DNA from: Juglans regia
Lineage: Eukaryota > Streptophyta > Magnoliopsida > Fagales > Juglandaceae
DNA length: 64,000 nucleotides
Assembly: GCF_001411555.2 (NCBI RefSeq)
Contig: NC_049916.1
Coordinates: 26,120,558 to 26,184,557, forward strand
Direction of reading: 5' to 3'
A program made the translations under genes and the position numbers. Below are positions 46,102 through 60,335 of the stretch, one piece after another (the first letter of the stretch is position 1; each line of letters begins with the position of its first letter). The notes below the pieces were generated by a model that ran no database searches, was not told where the DNA came from, and was given only the letters and a program-made list of their open reading frames with translations.

Positions 46102-48338
46102 ATGCGGACTATCTATACATCAATCAAAGACATTACTCCAAGTACAAGAAATTGGAGCATCAAGATGATTGTGTCAGACAAATCTCCCAAACGTACTGCA
46201 CAACATTCACCGACAAAATATCAAAATCTGACATTGATAGACCCTGAGGTAACACATTGATATCATTATCATTCTTGCAAAAATATGCTTAATATTTATA
46301 TTATATTCCTTCACATGATATATCCAAAATAAATATGTTTTCCCCTTACAACATAGATTCATTCTAACTATATTCTCAGATTAAATCTTATATATATTTA
46401 ATAAATACTATTTTACAATCAATAGAATAGAAATAACTATTCATTTATACAATATTATGCAGGGCAACCGACTACAAGCAACAATTTTCGGCAAAGATAT
46501 AGACCTACGTAATGACATGTTGCACATCTTCTGGTCTTACTACATCAGTAATGCTTATGTTAAGCCTTTAGATCCCAGGCATAGAATTGAAGCGCATGAA
46601 TACCAGTGGATCTTAAATTCAAGAACAATCATCGAAAACATTCCAGATGACGGAGTGGAATTACAACCACCAGAATATGATATTATCTCATTCACCAATC
46701 TGCATGAGTAGAAAGACACTGGAACTGAAATAGGTAAATATCACATCGATATATTTAACGTACATCTTGATACTCTTATTCAGTTTTCACAAATTTTTTT
46801 TTAACATAATTGGACAGCTATTCTGGCGATCGCAATATACATGAAACCTCCTAGAGAAATTACCTCAATACATGGGCCAACAAAAATTCAAGAAATATAT
46901 GTTATCGACCAGAGGTAAAAAAGATTTCTCAACTATATATGTGATATTAATAAATTCTTTAATTAACTTATTTTCAATACTATTTCATCATGCTACACTT
47001 TTAAATATTTTCTCCTAAAATTTACAGCCTAATGCCCATATGGTTGACTATGTGGAGTCGATTTGTGGATGGTGAATGCCGAACAATCTCTGATATTATT
47101 GAAGTTAAGCCAACTCTACTCGCAACACGTATAAAAGTTGGTTCATACAATGGTATATTACACAACTTATAATATCAGCATTTATTAAAAATAGAATGTT
47201 ATTATCTACTAACAAATATCTTTTCTTTATAATATAGGTCTCTCTCTTTCGTCTCAACCAACAAGTGTATTTACCTTAAATCCTGTCATCCCTGCTGCAA
47301 CTCCATTATATCAATGGTAATTCTTTCTTACTTTATTATATATATATACAATTTGTACCTACTATATATTTTCCTCAATGATTTCTCTCATTCATTTTAA
47401 ATTATTCTAAAAATATTTAGGACAATGCTAAACCATGCACTGCTTGAAGAAATCGTCGAAAAAAATCTACATCACACAACAGCATCAGCATCAGCATCGG
47501 CATCAAATGTTGACATGAAAGACATAATTAAGCTTGATGATCTTGCTGGTTTTCTTAAATCATTACAGCCAATGACGGTACATTTCTAACCTTATCTTAA
47601 GACTACATATTATTTACAACCACTAAAAATATATATCTGTTGCAAAATTAATGCAGAAAGCAAAATTTTGGATTAAAGCAACTATTTGTGTGGTTGATCT
47701 CCATCAAATATTCTTCTACATGTCCTGCATTGGATGTAAAAAGGGGACTGGATATGAACAAAATGAAAAATTTCAATGTTATCATTGCAAATACATGAGT
47801 AATGCACAACCACGGTATACATCTTATATTCATATTTTACGTCGTAAATGTTCCTTTAATCAATTTTATATTATATTCAAATTATTGCTTAATCATTCAG
47901 AGTAAAAAATATAGTTTGTTTATATAGCTGTCGAGCTTACATCGACGTTGACGATGGTAATGGACGACTAGGAGCTGTCATGTTCGGTAAAATCGCAGAA
48001 GAAGCTCTAGGTTGCACAGCAATCGAACTAATGGAACATACAGGAGAGGTAACCAACTTATTCAAATTCCAATTTATATTTTAAAAACATTTAATTTTAG
48101 ATATTCAAATAGGAAGTTATTAAAAATATATTTTACATTAAATTTATTCACCATACAGGAACATTTACCGTATATCCAAAATATTGCAAAATTATGTTCA
48201 ACAAAAAAATGGATCATACAATTGGGTGCAGATTTAGATCAACTCCAAAAACAACGTCACAAAAACTTCAACGTTCTCTCCATAAATGCTGCGAATGAGG
48301 AGAACAATGCTGTGAATAAGGAGAACACACCACTTTGA
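46102..48338 (+). pseudogene. RPA70-like gene of Helitron B, premature stop
   Basis: Nine exons at the same spacing as the intact copy (46102-46248, 46463-46733, 46818-46914, 47028-47152, 47238-47316, 47421-47577, 47657-47814, 47928-48048, 48159-48338). One substitution turns a Tyr codon (TAC at 19534-19536 in copy A) into TAG at 46709-46711 in exon 2, so translation would end in the first OB fold. There is also an Asp-Glu to Asp-Gly change shortly before. The zinc ribbon and other exons are unchanged. Confidence 0.85.
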
Positions 48339-48658
48339 ATCCATTATGTAATATTTAGTTATTTCAGACTTTACTTTTAGTAGCAAAAGAAACAATTATG
48401 TAATATTTAGTCGTTTTAGACTCTACTTTCAGTAACCAAAAAAACAATTATGTAATATTCACTTTCCTGACTTGCTTAAACATATAGTCTGTCTAAATCT
48501 ATTATCAGAGACTTTAAACAATTATAGTTTACTTAAACAATTAATTATGTTATCTTCATAGACCTTATCATTAAATTCTCTTATTCTACACTAGATGTTT
48601 ATATTTTAGAATAACTTAATACAGGGCAAATGTGCATTGCACGTACATACACTGCTAG

Positions 48659-49578
48659 TATATATATATACATCTTCACGTGGAGCTAGCAATCGGTTGA
48701 ATGGTACAGGACATGATCACGTTACGTACCCACGTTGGCAATTAAGGAAATCCGAAACTATCTATTCCGGTAGTGATAGGATTATTACCTATTAGTATAT
48801 TACTATCCATCTATTGGTCAAGGATATTTTAAATTTTTTTTAATCATTTTTTTAAGTATTTTGTTAACATCCTTAATCACTAAGAAAAAATTAAAAAAAA
48901 TAATTTTATTAATACTCACTTCCTTAATCATTAATTAAAATTAAAAAATAAAAAAAATCAAATACAAAAGAATAGTAAATACGTAGTAGTAAGATAGTAA
49001 CCTTATCATTATTCATCATATCCTTACTTAGACACTATTACCAGAAGGGAAATATTCTACCCAATGTAAAAGTAATTCTAAATATTGACATGATTTAATG
49101 TAGTTTTTCAAATTATAAAATTATTTTTATTATAAAATAGATCTAGTACATCAAGTGAAGTCATATATATTTGTAAGATTACTTTTATATAATATCTTTA
49201 TGACTATAACACTCCTCTTATGAAGTCCACATTCGATCCCACATTTATCACAGGCTTAGGACTCGTCTTGCTGAGGTATAAAGTATCAATTCTAAAACAA
49301 AAATACTTGTTGCAACCGGCACCCCATTTAATAAAAATTTTCATTTATCTCTCTTTCTCTCTCCATTTCATTTTTTCTCTTTCTATCAATTTAATTTGTT
49401 GTAATTATTCCCTCTCTTTTTATAATCATGCTTGAGTGTTTATTTATGTACGAGCATGGATTGAACGGCTAGTTTAAAACATGGTACAAAAATGTCACAA
49501 ACGGTTAGATATCATTAATGATACTTCACAAAACAAAAACAATTAAAGAATAAAATTACATGGGAAAAACAAAAATCA
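48659..49578. other. Non-coding flank right of Helitron B
   Basis: Matches 21484-22403 with no difference that I noticed. No gene. Confidence 0.6.
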
Positions 49579-49887
49579 ATACCTTGATGAGAGAAGATTT
49601 GCATCAACTGGGTGAAGTTGGGGTTCCTAATTGAGACATTGAGAGCCAGGTTGTAGTGAAGAGTGTTGTCGTTGGCTGTAAAGTTGAACTAGATGAGCCG
49701 GATGTCGGTGACGCAGAACTTGATCTCGTTGTGGAGGAAGATGAGCCTGAAGATGAAGCCCGCGAGGGCTACGATGACGAGCACGATGAAAAGGATTTGA
49801 AGAACAAGACTTATAAGGCAACTGATCAAGAGTCACCCACAAAGTTGCAGCAGCAACAGTCGCACCCATCTTTTGCTCCCATGGTGT
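49579..49887 (-). pseudogene. NHL gene fragment, second copy
   Basis: Same frameshift, TAG stop and truncation after RNPN as the fragment at 22404-22712, so these lesions predate the young duplication. Confidence 0.75.
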
Positions 49888-51080
49888 AACAACTCAGACT
49901 CAGAGAGAAAAAGTTGTGAGAGAGAGAGAGAGATAGTTGCTTCCGATAAAAGCACGAGCTAGTGTATGAAAAAGGGAAAAAGAAAAGAAAAAAGAAATAA
50001 CTTATTTAGGAAAACTATATGCCAGGAAAAGAATAAGGAAAAAAGAGAGAGATGAGAAACGAAGAAATGGAAGAAAAAATAGAAAGATAGAGGTTTGTTT
50101 TATGATAATCTTTCTTTCTTTTTACTTTTGTCATTTTTATTATTTTTTATTTCACATAACATGTCACATACAACCCGATTATCTCCCGTTTTGTACGTCC
50201 CAATTGTACCTAGCAAAACTCATTTTCCAATAGATGGATGGCTTGTTTTGGATATTGTAGTTTGTAAATCCAAAATCATACGAGCACGGCTACTCCCACG
50301 GAAAATTTGGTATTGAATAGTCTAAATTATTTTTCTCTCTTTTTTTTAGCCATTTTTTAAACCCTTTTAAATATTTAAAAAAAATTTAAAAAGTGTTAGT
50401 ATTTTTAATAATAATATTTATTTCCATTGTTTTTAGTAGCCGTTGGTTAAAGGGCTTGTGAGCCGTTTGTTATGGCCTTTAGTTACCTTCAGTGTTTTTC
50501 TTTATCGTTTTGATCGCTAAGCTCACTTTGTTTTTTATCTCATTAAATTCTGGACGTTGGCTTCATTATTTTTGTTTCTTCCCGTTATGTCCATTACGTC
50601 GTCCAGAGTCTCTCTCTTAGTCCGATTTATATATATTTGTTCTGATCTTTCAGTACGGATGTGATATATATTTGAGAATGAGTGAGATAAGAAAAATAAG
50701 TTTTGAGAATATATATTTTTGAGAGTATTTTCAGATAAAGAAAAATATTTTTTTGGTGAAGCTTTGAATTCAATTATTTGTATAGAATTGATTCGGATTA
50801 TACGACAATTAATTGAATTATTGTATCTTGAAAGAGTCAAATCAATAAGAATTACGTTAATAAATAAAAAACATTATAAGTGTTGGATTTTTATTATATT
50901 TTTTTAAAGAATTACGTTATATATTATATTTTAATCTCACTATGAATACATCATGTCACTAATTGTCAATCCTGATTCCTGACGTTACTCTTTATTTTTC
51001 AAAAAATAATATATTAAAAAGTATTATATGAGTAATTCCATGTAAGCAAATAAAAAATATTACGTCACATATACGACTAA

Positions 51081-51260
51081 GGCTTCGTTTGGATCCCAAA
51101 CTAATCTCAACTCATCATTATAATTTTTTAAAATCTCAATACAAAATATAATAAATAATTCAACTTTTTCAAATTCTAAAATAATAATAATATTAAAAAA
51201 TAATATTTTAATAATATTTTATCATCTCAACTCAACTCACTTCAACATCCAAACACAACC
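51081..51260. mobile_element. Harbinger/Tourist-like MITE, copy of 23906-24085
   Basis: 180 bp, TSD TAA, GGCTTCGTTTGGAT end; same site as in F2. Confidence 0.9.
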
Positions 51261-51367
51261 TAAATAGCCATGTCAGGCGTTACATGACATGAGCTACCAA
51301 AAAGAACAATGCCGACAATAACAAAGATAAGATATATTTTAACCAAAGTTTAATATGTACATGCACT

Positions 51368-51992
51368 TAGGGCTGCAAACGGTCCGGTCCGGTCCGGCGA
51401 TGGACCGAAAATTTTCGGTCCATTATTTTTCCAGACCGGACCGATAGCTATCGGTCCGGTCCGGTCCAGTCGGTCCGCCCTCTTTTTTTTTAAATAATTA
51501 ATAAAAAAAATTTATTTAAAATACTAAATTAAATTAAGTGACTTATTAATGTGGATTATATAACAAACTCAATAAAAAAATATTTTATATGGTCAATGAT
51601 AATAAATTAGATGAAAATTATATTATTAATTTATATAATTACTATATAATTAACTAATTGATATTATATATTTATTAATTCATAGAATATTAACAAGTGT
51701 TAATAGTATATTTAAAATTTTATATAGTTAATAGTGATAGGTTAAATGAAGATATATATAAAATATTGTTAATTTATAGAATATTAACAAGTATTAATAA
51801 TATATTTAAAAATTTATATTGTTAATTGTACAATTATTATATATAAAATATATATATAAAAAATATTTTTTTTTAAAATTTTTCATTCGGTCCGGTCCGG
51901 TCCAAAAAAATCGTGGACCGGACCGAATGATTTCGGTCCTCTAAAATATGGACCGGACCGGTCCGGTCCGACCAGACCGTTAATCACCCCTA
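51368..51992. mobile_element. hAT element, copy of 24193-24817
   Basis: 625 bp with TAGGG...CCCTA ends and CATGCACT duplication; same site as in F2. Confidence 0.9.
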
Positions 51993-52224
51993 CATGCACT
52001 GCTAAAAGGAGGGCAGGGGGAAAATGACTAAAAAAATATGAAGCATTAATGGCCGTTGGTTTGAAATGATATAAAAATTGTAATAAATAAATAAATGACT
52101 TGCTTTTCTCCATTGGTGGGGAATTGATTCCGCACACATAAAGTTCGATATTCCACGATGCACATGAATCAGGCCGCCAGCTTGTTAATCGTTATATTTA
52201 TATATATATATATATATACACATA

Positions 52225-53299
52225 CTAGCAATGGCTAAACATGTAACACGTTTGCCATATTTGCCTAATTGAAAAATAAAATAAAATATAACTTCAAATA
52301 TTAAAATAGTCTAATACATAAGAGTGAAATTACTTTTTATTAAAAATATCTACAACATCAACAGTAATGAACAGTTTAAAATAGTGATCAATATCCAGCA
52401 TATTCTTCTACTGTCGTTCCTTTGCATCTTGTTTTTCTTCTTCTCTTTCTCGCATATTTGTTTTCTTTCTACAGCTCAATAACATAAGTATATTTCTTCT
52501 TCGTTTCCCTTCTTTCCCGTATGATTTCTTCTTCATTTCAGATGTATTTTTGCATCTTTATTTTGTTTATTCTTCGTTTCTTTTTGGTTTGAAGAGAGGA
52601 AGAGAGAGAGTTGTCGTGTGCGTGCAAATGCCAGTGTGCGACGGAAAGGGAAAGGGAGGTTCGTGGTGGCTGCGTCATGTAGAGATTGTCGCCGATGTGA
52701 AGTGGTAGAGGTGCGGTGGCTTGGGTGGCAGCGTACGGCTACACAGGTTGAGAGAAGTGGGAGAAACTCATTTCAGATGGGTTTTTGCGAAGGAGAGATA
52801 GAGCTACGCGTGGGGGACGTCGATGGTGGCAAGGTTGGTCGCCGGCTAAGGGGCGCCTATGATGGTCGTGATGGTAGGTGGCCGCATACGGCTGCGTCGG
52901 TTGAGAGAATTGAGAGAAATCATTTTCGGATGAGTTTCTGAGGGGGAGAGATAGGGATGCGCTTGGGAGACATCGGTGGTACCTCGATTGGTCGTCGGCG
53001 TGAGAGGGACTCGCCGATGGTGGCGGTGCCAGGCTAGGCTGAATGAGAACAGGCCGTGGTGATTAATCGGGCCAGAGGAGAGAGATAAAGTGAAGAAAAA
53101 AAAATTAATAAAATCGACATAAAATCACTATAAAAAAATAATATATGTTGAAAAAATATCTAATTATTTGTTATTAATAAATAATAGTAAATTCTTTTTT
53201 TCTTGGGATAAAACTGAATATATAATATATATGTAGCTAAGAATATTTAAGATATGAACTCATGCATGCATGTGATGCGCGCACCATGCATATAGGAAG

Positions 53300-53331
<32 letters not shown>

Positions 53332-54311
53332 GGAAATTGTCTCTGTATATATGTAACGTGTGCAATGGCAAAAAGATCGTCAAATCCTATGTACTAGCTA
53401 CCTACTAGGGGCCTAAAACAAAACCAGGGTCAGCCCCAGTTTGAGGAAAACCGCTCGAGATGATCAGTTGCATGCAGGTGTTGACATCATTTAAATGGAA
53501 GACCCTCGTGATCATGCTCTCTCTGTGCTAAATAATGCATGGCCGATACATGCATTTTCGCATATTTTATTCATTATTTTGTGATAAACGCACAGGAAAG
53601 TTATGCTTAGTCTCTAAATTCATTTTATACAGAAACATCTATTATACATAGGTAAATTTGAGAGATGAGATGAAAATTTTATATTTTGTTTGAGAGTTTA
53701 AAATATTATGTTTTAAAATTATTATTGTCTTGAGATTTAAAAAAGGTGAATTGAAATTTGAAAAAGTTGAATTGTTTATTATATTTTGTATAAAAATTTG
53801 AAAAATGTGTAATAATTAAATGAGATAAAAATTTTATATCTCATCCCACCACCCAAACCTGCCCTAAAATATTGTAAAATTATGTTCAAGCAAAAAAATA
53901 GATCATACAATTCGGTGCAGATTTAGATCAATTCTAAAAATAATGCCACAAAAACTTCAATGTTCTCTCCATAAATGTTGTGAATGAGGATAACACATCA
54001 CCTTTGAATACATAACTCCCAAACTTTACTTTCAATAACGAAAAAAATAATTATGTAATATTTAATCGTTTAAAAAACAAACTATAATATGAATTCGAAA
54101 CATAATCCTTTACTTTTCAAACTTGCTTGAACTTATAGTTTGTTTAAACTTATTGCTATTTGAATTAGTAGTTTTTAATTAGAATGATCTATATTATCCT
54201 TATAGACCTTATAGACCTTATCATTAAATTCTCTTATTCTATACTGGATGTTTATATTTTAGAACAATTTAATACATGGCAAACGTGCCTCGCACGTAAC
54301 TTCACCGCTAG
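52225..54311 (+). mobile_element. Non-autonomous Helitron-like element (copy F3)
   Basis: Same-site copy of 25050-27136: GC-rich leader at about 52615-53065, RPA tail relic at about 53870-54010, hairpin and CTAG at 54308-54311. Confidence 0.6.
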
Positions 54312-55209
54312 TATGGCTAAACATGTAACACTTTGCCACATCTGCCTAATTGAAAAAAAAATAAAGTGTTACTTTAAATATTAAAATATTCTAATGTATA
54401 AGAGTGAAATTACTGATTATTTATGTTCATAATTTATTATGAAATTTAAATTATATTAAAAATTCAAATTAATTAGATAGTTTTATTCTTTTAAAAATAT
54501 TCAGTAAAACTTTATCATTTATTTAGTAATGAAAAATTAATATTTTATAAATTAAAGTTGATTTTAAGTGTATGATATAATATTTATATTTTAATTATCT
54601 ATTTTATGTTATTTTAAATCAATATTTAAATCTTTACTGTTAGATTAAATCTAAATAGTCAAGATGAAAAGTTGGAATTTAAAACCTCAAACCTAACTTT
54701 TTTCCTCACTTTTCCTTTTCTCCCTATCTCTCATTCCTCACGCACGTCTTCCCTCTCTCTCACCCGATCTGCTCCCTCACCAACGCGTTCCGTTTTCTTT
54801 TTGCACGAAGCTCGGCAAGTCATTTAGACAACGTTGAGAATAGCTGTTAGCAGGCCAGAGCTCATGGCTCGGTTCCTATGCTTTATACTTCGTGGATTGA
54901 CACTTATAGGTTGGCAGAGCCCGAGGGCCTTGCTCTCTCACCAACGCGTTCCGTTTTCTTTTTGCACGAAGCTCAGCAAGTCATTTAGACTGCGTTGATA
55001 ATAACTATTAGTAGGTCAAAGCTCATTGCTTGGTTCCTGTGCTTTATACTTCATAGCCGATCTAAAGACTGGGCTTGTTTCTGGTAGGTCGGGCGATTCT
55101 TGACCTTTCGCTCCCGACAACTTGTTCCAATGATAGAAATAACTTTGTTAATAGAAACAGAATTCAAATGAACTTTGTGAGTAACATACCTGGAATTTGT
55201 TGATTGTTA

Positions 55210-55779
55210 GAGCATTAGCATTGGTCTATGTATATGCATATGCAAAGTCATATTTGCATAATATGACCCTAAAATCTTTCACATTAGCTTATGCATATCT
55301 AAATATTTAGCTACTTATGAATAGTTCTTATCTAAATTTGGATAACCACTATTCACCCTACAAATCATATTTTAATAATTATTTATCTCTCCTCCCACTC
55401 TCTCTCTCATAATCCTTTATTTTTCTCCCTCCTTCAACAACACAACAAATCTTCATTTGCACATTCATTTTATTATTATAATATATTATATTTTTTTTTT
55501 CATTTTATTTTATTTTTAATATAATATATAAAAAAATTATATTTTTTATTATTGCATTTGTATTATTAATGTCAAATGTATGTAGTGGATGCTAATTGCA
55601 AAATATATATAAAAAAATTGATTTTAACAAAAAATTAATAATAATAAAATAATAATATTTAATTATTATTTTGTCTCAAATATGCATAAGCCAATGTGAG
55701 AATTTTGTTTAAATGGTAAAGTGGATATGCAAAAGAGGTGATTTTGTATATGCATATCCATATACCAATGCTAATGCTC
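55210..55779. mobile_element. TIR MITE, copy of 28035-28604
   Basis: 570 bp, perfect GAGCATTAGCATTGGT inverted ends, TSD TTA. Confidence 0.9.
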
Positions 55780-57559
55780 TTAGTCAGAGAGAGTTTGTGC
55801 TTTCCTGCGCAGCAATGCAGAGCAGTATAGCGCAGCAAAGCAGAATAGAAGTGCCTATCAGGATAGCCGAGCTGAGCAGAGCAGAAAATTCCAAACTGTG
55901 CAAAGAAGCCATACCAAGCAGAAAATTCGAGCCGTGCAGAACAAAATAGCGTAGCAGAATAGCCGAACCGGGCAAGAAAACCAATCCGAGCAGAAAATCC
56001 GAGCCAAGCATAAAAATCTCATGCAAGTTGTGCAATTTTATCAATTTTTGCTTATGCAACTGGTCTAGTCCTCCATGGACTTTCCGTACATGACATATAT
56101 TGCGCATGTGACTTTATATACATGTGACATATCTTCCGGTCTATGATAGGTGTAGCTGTGCGACGGTTTCCAAGTAGGTGCTTCATGTGCAATAATTTCC
56201 GAGCTGAAGGATCCATGCATTGAAGCATATGCTCCCGCGCAGTGATCTCCAAACAATAGTTTTCCATGAGGGTGACTCCTGAGCATGAACATGCTAGATC
56301 TTACTTTCTCGACTTGGTGGTTTCCATTGTATTAATGTTTCCGAGCTGGTGGTTTTCATATATTGCGAATATCGTGCGTCTTCATGTGCAGGCGAAGTGT
56401 CATCCCGTGTAATAGCTTCCCATGTAATGGCTTCAAACTGAAGGACTCCGTGCAGGTTCTTCTCGTGTAGTGCTTTCCGAGCTGAGGAATCCGTGCGATT
56501 GGTTACTGAACTGAGGAACCCGTGTGGGTGGTTACTGAGCAAGTTTAGGGACCTAGCTGAGGGATCCGTGCATATAGCTTCCGAGCTAGTGAGCCCCGAG
56601 CAGGTGGTTCCCGTGCAGGTTCTCTTCGTGCAGCGGTTTCTGAGTTGGTGTTCTTCATGTAATGACGTGTATGCTCTATGCATCTATTTTACCGAGTTGA
56701 AGTATTCGAGTAGATAGTAGCCGAACTGAGTAGTTTGTGCTTATGGTCACCTCGAGCTGGGGGACCCGTGCATGTAGTTTGCTGAACTAAGGAGTTCGTG
56801 CATATGGCTACCTCTGTCTGCGTAGCTTTATTGAGTTGAGGAACCCCATGAAGGTGGCTACCGAGCTGAGGAGTTCTTGCATGTGTTACTGAGCTGAGGA
56901 GCCCACGTATGTTGTTTCCTCTGTACATGTATTTTACAGAGCTAAAGGATCCCGTGTGTGTTGTTACTAAGCTATTGACTTCCGAGCAGGTGGTGTTGGA
57001 GCTGGAGACCGAGCTTAGAGACCGAACATGGTGACCGAGCTGCTTCCATGGCATTACTGGACGTGGTTTGTGCGGAACCATGCCCGAGGGAGTCGCCGGT
57101 TTATGATCGGCTCAAAGGAGATAGACGATGCCGGCGCACCACATGGTGGGCGTCGGCCACCTCTCCTGCCGTGTAGCAGCTGGGCTACCACGTAGTACCA
57201 CAAGGCTGTGCGGTTTCTTTTCGTCGAGGTCGCTTCCCAGGTATGAGAGGCTACAGGTGATGCTCCGGCAGTGACAGACAGTGCCGGCGAGCCACACAGT
57301 GGGCTCTGGCCCCCTTTTACTGCCGTGTCGAGGTTGGGTGCTCTCCATGTTCACTACGTGGTGCGCATGGGAGCACTGTTCACGACCCCTCGGTGGGGGG
57401 CCGTGGCTTCTAGAGCCAGAGACCGCCGATGGTCTAGGCGGTGACCGCCGAAAGGTGACTGGGCTCTCGGCGCCGTGCCACGAGCTATGGGAGCGCTGAA
57501 GGTCGGGCCCCATGCACACACATAGTGCACGGGCCTTGCATGCGAACGTGTACGCTCAT

Positions 57560-58221
57560 TAGGGCTGCAAACGGGCCGGTCAGGTCCGGTCCGGCGATGG
57601 ACCGAAAATTTTCGATCCGGTCCGGTCCAGTCGGTCCGCCCTCTTTTTTTTTTTTTTTTAATAATTAATAAAAAAATTTATTTAAAATACTAAATTAAAC
57701 TAAGTGACTTATTAATGTGGATTATGTAACAAACTCAACAAAAAAATATTTTATATGGTCAATGATAATAAATTAGATGAAAATTATATTATTAATTTAT
57801 ATAATTACTATATAATTAACTAATTGATATTATATATTTATTAATTCATAGAATATTAACAAGTGTTAATAGTATATTTAAAATTTTATATTGTTAATAG
57901 TGATAGGTTAAATGAAGATATATATAAAATATTGTTAATTTATAGAATATTAACAAGTATTAATAATATATTTAAAAATTTATATTGTTAATTGTACAAT
58001 TATTATATATAAAATATATATAAAAAATATATTTTTTTTAATTTTTCATTCGGTCCGGTCCGGTCCGAAAAAACTGTGGACAGTGGACCGGACCGAATGA
58101 TTTCGGTCCTCTAAAATATGGACCGGACCGGACCGGTCTAAGTCTTGGTCCGGTCCGGTCCGTACCGAAACGGTTGGTCCGGTCGGTCTGTTCGGTCCGA
58201 CCGGACCGTTAATCACCCCTA
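57560..58221. mobile_element. hAT element, complete, 662 bp, TSD ACGCTCAT
   Basis: TAGGGCTGCAAACGG to ACCGTTAATCACCCCTA, flanked by ACGCTCAT at 57552-57559 and 58222-58229. The empty site is at about 6167 in unit 1. Subterminal GGTCCGGTCC arrays are longer on the right side than in the element at 51368. Confidence 0.92.
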
Positions 58222-58229
58222 ACGCTCAT

Positions 58230-60335
58230 GCACTGTGCACTCAAGTGCACAATGTTTTATCTGAGTACTGTGCAGGTCTGAGGAGTGTTTGTGTTACTAT
58301 GCATTAAGTGCATAGTATTCACTTGTAATGTCCGAGCAGGTGATTTCTACGCATTCGATATTTACTGGGCGTTTTAATCTTGCACAGTTCATCAGAATGA
58401 ATGGAGTGCAATGGAGCTCAGTTCTTCACTAAGGCATGTAAAGATTTACTTGTGCCTTTATAAATGTAAACATTTAAAAAAGTTGAGAATTCTTATCTGG
58501 AGGAAGTTCCATTCATTATGCAAAATTTATTTAGTGCACCGGAAAATCATCATTCTTTCACCTTTATTGCATAATTCTTCTGTGTTATCGTAGGCTGTTC
58601 GTTAGCTCTTTCTTCCATCGCTTCAGTTTGTTTTTATTCAAATCACGAACTCTAAGAGTGTGTTGTTACCGGCCTACGAATGACACGCTGGTTATGGGAC
58701 AACAGAGATCCCACAGACGGCGCCATTGTTGATGTCATGTTTCGCGGGTCTGGGCATCTTCACGCCCCCAGTATGCGATGTGAATTATTTGGAGCCACCG
58801 GCAGTGTTCCAGTGCGGCTGTACTGTGGCGTTTCGTACGTCCATGGCGGCGAATGGAAAATAAATGTTGTGAAAGTAAAAATAGATGACACCAAGATTTA
58901 CGTGATTCGGCAATATACCTACATCCATGGGGTTTGGGGAGGAAAATCTCCAATAGAATATATCAGTTTACAATCACTCATGGATTCTCATATCTCATTG
59001 TATAGAGAAGGTTGAAGCTCTTATTGTTGAGGGCGATGTCTTCCTCCTCGAGGGGTTGCTTAAAGAATAAGATCTTACTAAGGGTGAGCTCGGTCCCTCT
59101 GAGAAGTAGAAGTCGTTCATTAGTCTCCATATTTTTATCTGGTTGTATGTTTTATATATGTACCCATTTGTTGCGTGTGTCAGCTTTCTTCATTGGCCTA
59201 CTTTCTTTCTGGCATGCTCTGAAACTCCCTGCCATGATATGACTTCTCTCCTTAGCATGTCTGACTTGCTCTCATTGATCTCTTCTTATCTCCCTCTGAC
59301 AATTACATCTCCTATATCCCTCTTGTCTCTTCTTTCCCTCTTGACATTTGTAGTCCTTATATCTCTTTTATCTACCTGATCTTTTATCCCTAATGATATA
59401 TATAACAACAAGATGAAAATTTAATATTTTTCATACAGTAATTGTAGCTGTCTTCAGGTCTGCCATTGGATGCCTTACTTCTTCCCAGGACTTATCATCC
59501 TGGACTGTAACGTATGCATCTTCATAAATATATATGCAGTAATCGGTTGAATATATAGCACAGGCCGATAGCACATTATTCACGTTGACAAGGACAACTG
59601 ATCTTGTATGCATGCATCTTCATAAATATTATAGTACATTATTCACGTTGAAAAGGACATCCAAAATTGACAAGGACAACTGAAATTAACACGACATGAA
59701 AAATATAAACACACAATATTTTTCATACCACACTACTTAATTCTGTTTTAAATTAAAGGATATTTTTATAAAATAATTCATAAAATTACGTAACACCACT
59801 ATTTTATAAAAATATTATTATTTTAAAATATAATTATAAAATATGCTGTAAAAAATATTATGTGGATATAATTACTCTTACATTATAATGCCCGTTGACA
59901 ATTAGGACATCCGAAATAATTATCCATTCTGATATTCATATTTATCCCTTCTAGAATATATTTACTTGCATATACTTAAAAGGGTTATATATATATATAT
60001 ATATGTACGTAATTCTCTTGTATTATTTTTCTGTATATATATATTTACTTGCATATATTTTTATATATTAATATTTCATCTGCATAATTCGAAAAAACTC
60101 TCTGGCACTAGTGCAAACAAGAAATAATGTGAATCACATGACACACATAATCTATATATATATAATAATCATGAATCTTCTATATTAATTCTTTATTATT
60201 TTTTCTCAAAGAAGAGCCACGATACCTCTAATTTTATTCATAATCTTCATTTTTGGTAGGAGAATACCTTTTACACTAAAAACCATGTAATTTTAGTAGC
60301 TTTCTCATTAGACGTACAAGAAAACCAACCTGCAA
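58230..60335. other. LTR-like segment and 3' flank of chitinase 2
   Basis: 58230-59395 matches 6175-7340 (GGCGCCATTGTTGATG, TTTACGTGATTCGGCAA). About 600 bp present in unit 1 (7340-7965) are missing here; the join is at about 59395-59400. The rest matches 7965-9035. No gene is supported; a 60-codon minus frame at 59431-59613 is also partly open in unit 1 but has no recognisable domain. Confidence 0.5.

Larger units (their letters stand above)
42476..48658 (+). mobile_element. Helitron B with RPA pseudogene, 6.18 kb
   Basis: TC at 42476-42477 after a host A; CTAG at 48655-48658 followed by T. Same contents as Helitron A, with only one AT-rich unit and a stop in the RPA gene. It diverges from A mainly in the first 200 bp and in the AT block. 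Confidence 0.8.
42476..57829. repeat. Young segmental duplication, copy B
   Basis: Counterpart of 13429-30654. Copy B continues beyond 57829 without a gap through a complete hAT element into the second chitinase, so copy B has the natural right context. Confidence 0.9.

Noticed and set aside
59431..59613. 60-codon minus frame downstream of chitinase 2
   Set aside because: Partly similar in unit 1 (about 8000-8105), but no start context, domain or splice partners; insufficient to call a gene.
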